Source: JBILVQ01 sp044370375 (GTDB lineage: Bacteria; Bacteroidota; Bacteroidia; UBA4408). Taken from it: a stretch of DNA of 11,579 nt. This document shows, piece by piece, positions 7,531 to 11,579 of this stretch. The stretch lies in contig JBILVQ010000090.1 in the NCBI GenBank assembly GCA_044370375.1, positions 1 through 11,579 of the forward strand, written 5' to 3'. A program made the translations under genes and the position numbers. Each line of letters starts with the position of its first letter. Position 1 is the stretch's first letter. The notes under the pieces are model-generated. The model had not been told where the DNA came from. It ran no database searches and saw only the letters and a list, made by a program, of their open reading frames with translations.

Positions 7531-7957
7531 AGAATTTTATTATTTTTTGAGAAGTGGTAACCTGCCTTTCTTCATATTAGAAGGCTTTGTAACAAGCAGG
7601 CTACTAAGTTTTGCTAACTTAAGAAAAATTACCGAAATCAAAGCGCCTGTCTGCACATTTCGATTAAAAAAAAAATAATGCGCTTGAATGTTGCCGGAAA
7701 AATGACGTGGGGCCATAAGGATATTGAGGCGCGCATTTGCGTTAGGGATAGCAGTGGAAACCACCTTGTAATAGCGCGTTGAGCGCGTTTTACAAGGTGT
7801 TGGAACGGATAGCCCGGTGCGGCCGATGGGTAGGTTGTTGGCCGAATAAAAAATGGCTTGAACCTTTGCCCATTGAAACGAAAGGCAGGCCGCAAACGCC
7901 CTAAAAAAAAAGGGTTAAAGAAGAAAAAAAAAGAACGATAAAGAGGCCTGAATAAAA
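7531..7957. other. Intergenic region with structured element and A-rich tracts; no gene
   Basis: 427 bp lie between the DUF2130 start and the end of the OmpH-like gene. Near 7604-7620 is a small inverted repeat, TAAGTT/AACTTA. The centre (about 7684-7844) carries the structured element described separately. The side next to the OmpH-like gene is A-rich (7901-7940). Minus-strand frames across it (for example 7638-7895) translate the structured element and are not convincing proteins. I see no standard terminator for the OmpH-like gene unless the structured element fills that role. Confidence 0.55.
7738..7824 (+). ncRNA. Structured intergenic element, copy A (candidate RNA or dispersed repeat)
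   Basis: An 87-nt unit: a left consensus block with GTGGAAAcC, then a 10-bp perfect stem CACCTTGTAA (7762-7771) / TTACAAGGTG (7790-7799) containing an inner GCGC/GCGC helix, then a right block TTGGAACGGATAGCCCGG. A further CGGCC (7820-7824) / GGCCG (7840-7844) hairpin follows. A second copy lies on the minus strand at 10490-10575 with matching flanking blocks but a different, still complementary stem. The blocks resemble, from memory, recurrent intergenic sequences in other Bacteroidota. Whether it acts as RNA, as a terminator or as a mobile repeat cannot be decided here, and the plus orientation is a convention. Confidence 0.55.
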
Positions 7958-8578
7958 TTATTTGGCTTCTGCATTCAAGCCTTGCACCACTTCCGGGGTA
8001 ATATCCAGACTATCATGGGCAAATAAAATGCCGCTTCCGGGCGAATAGCCAAGGATGTAAGCGTAATTGGTGTTGGCGTATTTTTTGCGCAAATAGGTAG
8101 TAATGTTCTTTTGAATTTGTTCGCCACGTGTTTGCTCCAGGTTCATCAAACGCTCTTGGTTTTGATCGCGAAATTCTCCTAATTTTTGTTCCTTCATCAT
8201 GAGCTCTTGCTGTTTCATGGTGCCTTCTTCTTGGGTGAGCAAGGGTGCTTTCTCTTGAAGATCTTTGTATTCGGCCTCCAGCGAACGATATTTGGCTTCA
8301 AATTCCTTTTCAAATTTATTGCGTTCAGCCTCTAAAAACTTTCTGTTTTTGGTCACCAACACATATTGCTCCATCAAACTATCGGCATTCACAAACACCA
8401 CGGGACTGCTTTTCAACTTAATTTCGGGGGCCTTGGTAACAATGGCAGGAAGATCTGATTTAGCGGTATTTTTAGTGGTAGCAGGGGCCGCATTACGAGG
8501 TCCGGTAAAATGCAGGTAATAAAGCACAGCAACGGCCAGCGCAAGAATTATGTTCAGGACAAAGGATGATTTTTGCAT
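7958..8578 (-). CDS. OmpH/Skp-family periplasmic chaperone-like protein
   Basis: The product is 206 aa. Residues 6-24 (FVLNIILALAVAVLYYLHF) form a hydrophobic N-terminal segment without an obvious AxA cleavage site, so it may be a membrane anchor. An Ala/Thr/Lys-rich linker follows to about 57. The OmpH-like domain then begins with PVVFVNADSLMEQY, has a long charged helical coiled coil (about 77-165), and ends with the family-typical NYAYILGYSPGSGILFAHDSLDITPEVVQGLN. Skp/OmpH proteins hold unfolded outer-membrane proteins in the periplasm. Bacteroidota often encode several, some near BamA, but BamA is not in this window. A perfect -7 element ends 19 nt upstream of ATG 8578. The gene is divergent from the small-protein/prfC operon. 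Confidence 0.9.
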   Translation of the reverse strand: MQKSSFVLNIILALAVAVLYYLHFTGPRNAAPATTKNTAKSDLPAIVTKAPEIKLKSSPVVFVNADSLMEQYVLVTKNRKFLEAERNKFEKEFEAKYRSLEAEYKDLQEKAPLLTQEEGTMKQQELMMKEQKLGEFRDQNQERLMNLEQTRGEQIQKNITTYLRKKYANTNYAYILGYSPGSGILFAHDSLDITPEVVQGLNAEAK

Positions 8579-8597
8579 GAATTAATTTTTTAGTGCA

Positions 8598-8605
8598 CAA
8601 ACCTA
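8598..8605 (-). promoter_or_regulatory. Bacteroidota -7 promoter element for the OmpH-like gene
   Basis: On the minus strand this reads TAGGTTTG, a perfect TAnnTTTG match 19 nt before ATG 8578, the same spacing as for the PpiC gene. No clear -33 box is visible. It lies back-to-back with the plus-strand element at 8648-8655. Confidence 0.6.
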
Positions 8606-8647
8606 ATAAAAAGCATTCATCTGTGCATAAGAAGCCATAAAAATAAG

Positions 8648-8655
8648 TACTTTTG
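8648..8655 (+). promoter_or_regulatory. Bacteroidota -7 promoter element for the small-protein/prfC operon
   Basis: TACTTTTG is a perfect TAnnTTTG match ending only 5 nt before ATG 8661. If used, transcription would start at or within a few bases of the ATG, giving a leaderless or nearly leaderless mRNA for the small protein. prfC would be read from the same transcript. Confidence 0.55.
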
Positions 8656-8660
8656 CGGCC

Positions 8661-8801
8661 ATGTTCGAGGAAAACAAAATATTTAACCCTGCTTCAGCGC
8701 TAAAGTTGGATATACAGGGCCTTGCAGCATTCAAAAAGAAGAAAAAGTGCTGTAAAAAATACAAGCACGAAAAGGCATGTAAAAATTGCCCAAAACACTA
8801 A
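8661..8801 (+). CDS. Small Cys/Lys-rich protein (46 aa) ahead of prfC
   Basis: ATG 8661 to TAA 8799-8801 encodes 46 residues: an ordinary N-terminal half (MFEENKIFNPASALKLDIQG) and a strongly basic C-terminal half containing KKKKKCCKKYKHEKACKNCP. The four cysteines (30, 31, 40, 43) could bind a metal, with CxxC at the end. It begins 5 nt after a perfect -7 element and ends 9 bp before the prfC start, which supports translation and an operon. From memory, small proteins ending in a CCKKY...C..CP pattern occur in other Bacteroidota, but I know of no assigned function. Possible roles are RNA or ribosome binding (charge, company of RF3) or metal binding, both inference. A chance ORF is the alternative, but the composition, promoter and spacing argue against it. 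Confidence 0.72.
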   Translation: MFEENKIFNPASALKLDIQGLAAFKKKKKCCKKYKHEKACKNCPKH

Positions 8802-8810
8802 GCATTCATC

Positions 8811-10391
8811 ATGGGATTTACGGAAGAACTGGCCAGAAGACGGACTTTTGGCATTATTAGTCACCCCGATGCGGGTAAAACCACCTTAACCGAAAAGTTA
8901 TTGTTGTTTGGCGGGGCGATTCAATCGGCAGGGGCTGTTAAATCGAACAAGATAAAAAAACATGCCGCTTCAGATTTCATGGAAATTGAGAAGCAAAGGG
9001 GAATTTCGGTGGCCACTTCTGTGATGGGCTTTGAATACCGTGGCAAAAAAATCAACTTGCTGGATACCCCCGGTCACGAAGATTTTGCTGAGGATACCTA
9101 CCGTACCTTAACAGCGGTGGATAGTGTCATCATGGTGATTGATTGCGTGAAAGGTGTGGAACCCCAAACGCGTAAACTTTTAGAGGTTTGTAGGATGAGG
9201 AACAGTCCGGTCATTGTTTTTATCAACAAATTAGACCGTGAAGGAAGAGATCCATTCGATTTATTGGATGAAATTGAAAAAGAATTGAAGATTCATGTAA
9301 GGCCGCTGAGTTGGCCCATTGGCATGGGTAAACAATTTAAAGGGGTTTACAGCATGTATGAAAAACAATTGATTTTGTTTGATGCCGGCAGCAAGCAAAC
9401 TACTGAAAATACGGTTACCATCAATGATGTAAACTCTCCGGAAATTGAAAAATGGGTGGGCGAAAGATTTGCCGGAAAACTGCGGGAGGACATAGAAATT
9501 ATTGAAACGGTTTATCCGGAATTTAAGCGAGAAGATTATTTAAATGGAAATATTTCTCCTGTGTTTTTTGGTAGTGCCGTAAATAATTTTGGTGTGCGTG
9601 AATTGCTTGATTGCTTTGTGGATGTGGCTCCGCAGCCGCGTTCCAGAGAAACCGAAGAAAGAATTATTCAACCCGAAGAGCAAAAATTCAGTGGTTTTGT
9701 TTTTAAAATTCATGCCAACATTGATCCAAAACATCGCGACAGAATTGCCTTTTTGCGGGTAACAGCCGGTAAGTTTGAAAGAAATAAAAACTATTTGCAT
9801 GTGCGGGAAGACCGATCGATGAAGTTCTCGAATCCGACTGCATTTATGGCCCAGGATAAAAATATTATTGAGGAGGCTTATCCGGGAGATATCATTGGAT
9901 TGTATGATACCGGAAACTTTAAAATTGGTGATGCGATTACGGATGGTGAGAAGTTGCATTTCAAAGGAATACCGCGTTTCTCTCCGGAGTTGTTTCGTTA
10001 TGTAAACAATACCGATCCGATGAAAACGAAACAATTAAACAAGGGTTTAGAACAATTAACCGATGAGGGGGTTGCACAGTTGTTTACCAAAATGAACAAC
10101 GGCAGAAAGTTTCTTGGCACAGTTGGACCTTTGCAATTTGAAGTTATTCAACACCGGCTAAAGGCGGAGTATTCGGCTTCTTGTGATTTTGAAATGGTTC
10201 CCTTGCACAAGGCATGTTGGATTAGTTCCAAATCTACGGCCAAACTTGATGAATTCATCAAAGACAAGTATCATCACATGGCGAACGATAAAGATGGAAA
10301 GCCTGTGTTTTTGGCTGAATCGGCATGGGCCTTGCAAATGGCGCAAGAAAAAAATCCTGAAATAACCTTTCACCTAAAAAGTGAGTTTTAG
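8811..10391 (+). CDS. prfC: Peptide chain release factor 3 (RF3), translational GTPase
   Basis: The product is 526 aa, close to the 529 aa of E. coli RF3. The GTPase motifs are intact: G1 HPDAGKTT (18-25), G2 region RGISVATS (63-70), G3 DTPGH (85-89) and G4 NKLD (139-142). The RF3-specific stretches SDFMEIEKQRGIS, DREGRDPFDLLDEIE, FFGSAVNNFGV and GTVGPLQFEV are also present. The order is G domain, a beta-barrel domain II (roughly 300-385) and the C-terminal domain III. RF3 uses GTP to remove RF1/RF2 from the ribosome after peptide release and contributes to post-peptidyl-transfer quality control. ATG 8811 matches the conserved N-terminus. It follows the 46-aa gene by 9 bp and is the last gene of that operon, with only repeat-rich sequence downstream. 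Confidence 0.97.
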   Translation: MGFTEELARRRTFGIISHPDAGKTTLTEKLLLFGGAIQSAGAVKSNKIKKHAASDFMEIEKQRGISVATSVMGFEYRGKKINLLDTPGHEDFAEDTYRTLTAVDSVIMVIDCVKGVEPQTRKLLEVCRMRNSPVIVFINKLDREGRDPFDLLDEIEKELKIHVRPLSWPIGMGKQFKGVYSMYEKQLILFDAGSKQTTENTVTINDVNSPEIEKWVGERFAGKLREDIEIIETVYPEFKREDYLNGNISPVFFGSAVNNFGVRELLDCFVDVAPQPRSRETEERIIQPEEQKFSGFVFKIHANIDPKHRDRIAFLRVTAGKFERNKNYLHVREDRSMKFSNPTAFMAQDKNIIEEAYPGDIIGLYDTGNFKIGDAITDGEKLHFKGIPRFSPELFRYVNNTDPMKTKQLNKGLEQLTDEGVAQLFTKMNNGRKFLGTVGPLQFEVIQHRLKAEYSASCDFEMVPLHKACWISSKSTAKLDEFIKDKYHHMANDKDGKPVFLAESAWALQMAQEKNPEITFHLKSEF

Positions 10392-10397
10392 CCGCAT

Positions 10398-10417
10398 AGG
10401 CCAATTATTTTGGGCCT
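10398..10417 (+). terminator. Possible terminator hairpin after prfC
   Basis: AGGCC (10398-10402) pairs with GGCCT (10413-10417) around a 10-nt AT-rich loop, 6 nt after the prfC stop, followed by TTCCGCTTTTGCC. The T run is poor, so termination may instead use the larger structures just downstream. Confidence 0.4.
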
Positions 10418-10419
10418 TT

Positions 10420-10500
10420 CCGCTTTTGCCAATGCGTTAAAATCTCCTGTTTTAGTACATTGTACTAAAAATCAAGCATCTTCTGTTGCGGCAAAAGCGG
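10420..10500. repeat. Nested inverted repeat (11-bp outer arms, 9-bp inner palindrome)
   Basis: The outer arms CCGCTTTTGCC (10420-10430) and GGCAAAAGCGG (10490-10500) are perfect complements 59 bp apart. Inside lies TTTTAGTAC (10450-10458) / GTACTAAAA (10462-10470) with a 3-nt loop. The right arm is also the end of structured element copy B, so this hairpin corresponds in position to the CGGCC/GGCCG hairpin beside copy A. Confidence 0.75.
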
Positions 10501-10575
10501 CCGCGCTTTCTGTTCCAAGTTTTGTTGTTCCGCTGTGCTCCACAACAAAAGCTTTCCACGTCAATCGCTAAGGCA
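10490..10575 (-). ncRNA. Structured intergenic element, copy B (inverted relative to copy A)
   Basis: Read on the minus strand, this 86-nt unit aligns with 7738-7824. The left block TTAGCGATTGACGTGGAAAG parallels TTAGGGATAGCAGTGGAAAC. The right block TTGGAACAGAAAGCGCGG parallels TTGGAACGGATAGCCCGG. The central stem is TTTTGTTGT (10520-10528) / ACAACAAAA (10542-10550), unrelated in sequence to copy A's stem yet perfectly paired. Conserved blocks plus a re-sequenced but paired stem suggest selection on, or copying of, a structure. Confidence 0.55.
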
Positions 10576-10591
10576 GACAGCTTTTTGCTGC

Positions 10592-10715
10592 TGCGCCCAA
10601 CCTAACGTTATTCTCAAGCACAAGCCACCCAAAAAAAATAAAAGGCATGTCACGCTTGTCCCTCGCAGTCCCATAGGGACGGCCGATATTTCAGCCTTGG
10701 ATTTTAATCCGAGGC
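10592..10715 (+). repeat. Repeat copy 1: 51-bp double-hairpin core (10665-10715) with type-I left flank
   Basis: The core begins GCAGTCCCATAGGGACGG and ends AATCCGAGGC. Hairpin 1 is GTCCC-ATA-GGGAC. Hairpin 2 has arms GCCTTGGATT and AATCCGAGGC, ten pairs including one G-U. The left flank (10592-10664) is shared with copy 4 and contains GGCATGTCACGCTTGTCCCT. Confidence 0.9.
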
Positions 10716-10739
10716 AACAATGAGCAAATTTTTCGCGAT

Positions 10740-10833
10740 CCTTTCATCCAAACTTTTGCATCAACCCAAACATCATCCACTGGCAGTCCCATAGGGACGG
10801 CCGATATTTCAGCCTTGGATTTTAATCCGAGGC
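10740..10833 (+). repeat. Repeat copy 2: 51-bp core (10783-10833) with type-II left flank
   Basis: The 51-bp core is identical to copy 1. The left flank (10740-10782) contains ATCCAAACTTTTGCAT and matches that of copy 3 with a few C/T differences, but not that of copies 1 and 4. Confidence 0.9.
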
Positions 10834-10856
10834 TTTAAAGCCAAATTACTTCACAA

Positions 10857-10950
10857 CCTTTTATCCAAACTTTTGCATTAATCCAAACATTAACCACTCG
10901 CAGTCCCATAGGGACGGCCGATATTTCAGCCTTGGATTTTAATCCGAGGC
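10857..10950 (+). repeat. Repeat copy 3: 51-bp core (10900-10950) with type-II left flank
   Basis: The core is identical to the others, and the flank 10857-10899 is homologous to that of copy 2. Copies 2 and 3 are offset by exactly 117 bp, which suggests tandem duplication of a 117-bp unit. Confidence 0.9.
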
Positions 10951-11044
10951 AGCATGGCGTTTTTAGCACACCGCTTAAACACAGCGCCTACAAAGCAAAA
11001 AAATTAAGAAGGAACAAAGGAGTAAACAATTTTGCATTTTACCT

Positions 11045-11063
11045 AACCCGGTACGGGTGATAT
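11045..11063 (+). repeat. 19-bp palindromic repeat, copy 1
   Basis: AACCCGGTACGGGTGATAT contains the hairpin ACCCG-GTA-CGGGT. An identical copy starts exactly 50 bp downstream. The plan of a short hairpin with a 3-nt loop followed by GATAT echoes the first half of the 51-bp repeats. Confidence 0.85.
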
Positions 11064-11094
11064 CTTCATAACCAAAATCAACAAAGATGAATGC

Positions 11095-11113
11095 AACCCG
11101 GTACGGGTGATAT
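11095..11113 (+). repeat. 19-bp palindromic repeat, copy 2
   Basis: It is identical to 11045-11063 over 19 bp. The 31 bp between the two copies has no obvious repeat character. Confidence 0.85.
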
Positions 11114-11130
11114 AAACGTAATTCTTTTAA

Positions 11131-11252
11131 TGCGCCCAACCAAACGTTAATCTCAAGCGCTAGCCAACCAAAAAATAAAAGGCATGTCACGCTTGTCCCT
11201 CGCAGTCCCATAGGGACGGCCGATATTTCAGCCTTGGATTTTAATCCGAGGC
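11131..11252 (+). repeat. Repeat copy 4: 51-bp core (11202-11252) with type-I left flank
   Basis: The core is identical to the others. The left flank 11131-11201 matches that of copy 1 with a few substitutions and a small indel in the A tract. The last 25 bp before the core are identical in both. Confidence 0.9.
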
Positions 11253-11306
11253 TTTACGAATTCTAATCACACAGAATCACGAATGGGGTTTCACCCCATG
11301 CCCCGA

Positions 11307-11336
11307 AATACTTTTTTGTCGATACAAAAAAGTATT
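11307..11336. repeat. Perfect 13-bp hairpin
   Basis: AATACTTTTTTGT (11307-11319) and ACAAAAAAGTATT (11324-11336) flank a CGAT loop. A second small palindrome, ATGGGG/CCCCAT (11283-11288 and 11294-11299), lies just upstream. It could act as a bidirectional terminator or be part of a repeat element. Confidence 0.7.
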
Positions 11337-11347
11337 CAAAAAAAATC

Positions 11348-11551
11348 CTGTTTCCCCAAGGACTCTTTTCTCAAGGACAACCCAGAATTGCATTTCAATC
11401 CTGGCGCTGCGGATAAATGGATTCAGATTTATGGGGTATGATAAGAATACGATATCATCATCTTTGTTTTAGCTGTTGGGTGTAATCCATTTCTCCAATG
11501 CGCAGTAATACAGGATTGAAATGCAATTTGGCTGAGTCTGCGGGGAAACAG
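11348..11551. repeat. ~204-bp nested foldback (long imperfect inverted repeat)
   Basis: Successive complementary arms close on one another: CTGTTTCCCC (11348-11357) with GGGGAAACAG (11542-11551); GACTC (11361-11365) with GAGTC (11534-11538); AATTGCATTTCAATCCTG (11386-11403) with CAGGATTGAAATGCAATT (11511-11528), 18 bp perfect; CTGCG (11407-11411) with CGCAG (11501-11505); AAATGGATT (11415-11423) with AATCCATTT (11484-11492); and an inner ATGATA/TATCAT. No protein frame is seen inside. It could be a MITE-like element or a structured RNA. Confidence 0.75.
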
Positions 11552-11579
11552 CCCCTCCCCCGGCTGAGTGCTGCTGCGC

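Larger units (their letters stand above)
10392..11579. other. Gene-free, repeat- and hairpin-rich intergenic tract
   Basis: About 1.19 kb after prfC contains no convincing gene. Short frames (10535-10723 plus, 10975-11211 minus) run through the repeats and have no protein-like character. Contents from left to right are: a weak terminator hairpin, a nested inverted repeat, structured element copy B, four 51-bp repeats, two 19-bp palindromic repeats, a 13-bp hairpin and a ~204-bp foldback. The tract continues past the right edge. Confidence 0.7.

Noticed and set aside
7638..7895. 85-aa minus-strand open frame
   Set aside because: It runs through structured element A, has no start context or domain character, and its composition is that of translated hairpin DNA.
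10535..10723. 62-aa plus-strand open frame
   Set aside because: It is made largely of element B and repeat copy 1, with no protein-like features or promoter.
10975..11211. 78-aa minus-strand open frame
   Set aside because: It overlaps the 19-bp repeats and the type-I flank; the hydrophobic look comes from AT-rich repeat sequence.
10592..11252. CRISPR array
   Set aside because: The repeats are 51 bp and doubly palindromic, the intervals are irregular (118, 117, 302 bp), the intervening sequences are themselves repeated, and there are no cas genes.

Overview
The window looks like a chromosomal segment of a member of the Bacteroidota (Sphingobacteriia/Chitinophagia-like rather than gut Bacteroides). 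The reasons are: AT-rich coding sequence; no clear Shine-Dalgarno sites; several perfect matches to the Bacteroidota -7 promoter element TAnnTTTG just upstream of starts; and gene families typical of the phylum (a long two-domain PpiC foldase, an OmpH/Skp-like protein, an alpha-oxoamine synthase of lipid metabolism, and a DUF6597-type AraC regulator). It is mostly housekeeping sequence with a repeat-rich intergenic zone at the right end.

Layout. 1-1800 (-): exported peptidyl-prolyl isomerase, 3' end cut off by the window. 2102-3349 (+): PLP-dependent alpha-oxoamine synthase (serine palmitoyltransferase / cysteate acyltransferase / KBL type), followed by a strong terminator. 3464-4279 (+) and 4351-4824 (+): an AraC-type regulator and a VOC/glyoxalase-fold protein with a signal peptide. 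4825-5149: intergenic between convergent genes, with a terminator. 5150-6217 (-): OafA-type membrane acyltransferase, 44 bp downstream of 6262-7530 (-), a DUF2130 coiled-coil protein with PD-(D/E)XK-like residues. 7531-7957: intergenic with a structured element (copy A). 7958-8578 (-): OmpH/Skp-like periplasmic protein, divergent from 8661-8801 (+), a 46-residue Cys/Lys-rich protein missed by ordinary ORF calling. That small gene sits 9 bp ahead of prfC (RF3, 8811-10391, +), and the two probably form one operon.

10392-11579 is a gene-free, repeat-dense tract. It holds a second, inverted copy (B) of the structured element at 7738-7824, with different but still complementary stem arms. It also holds four identical 51-bp double-hairpin repeats carried on two different left flanks, two copies of a 19-bp palindromic repeat, a 13-bp perfect hairpin, and a ~204-bp nested foldback at the right edge. 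This tract and the A/B pair are the least explained and most interesting parts of the window.

Functionally, the two exported folding factors (PpiC foldase and OmpH/Skp) serve the envelope, and the oxoamine synthase and acyltransferase modify lipids or surface glycans. RF3 recycles release factors during translation termination. No defence island, integrase, transposase gene, CRISPR array, tRNA or rRNA was seen.
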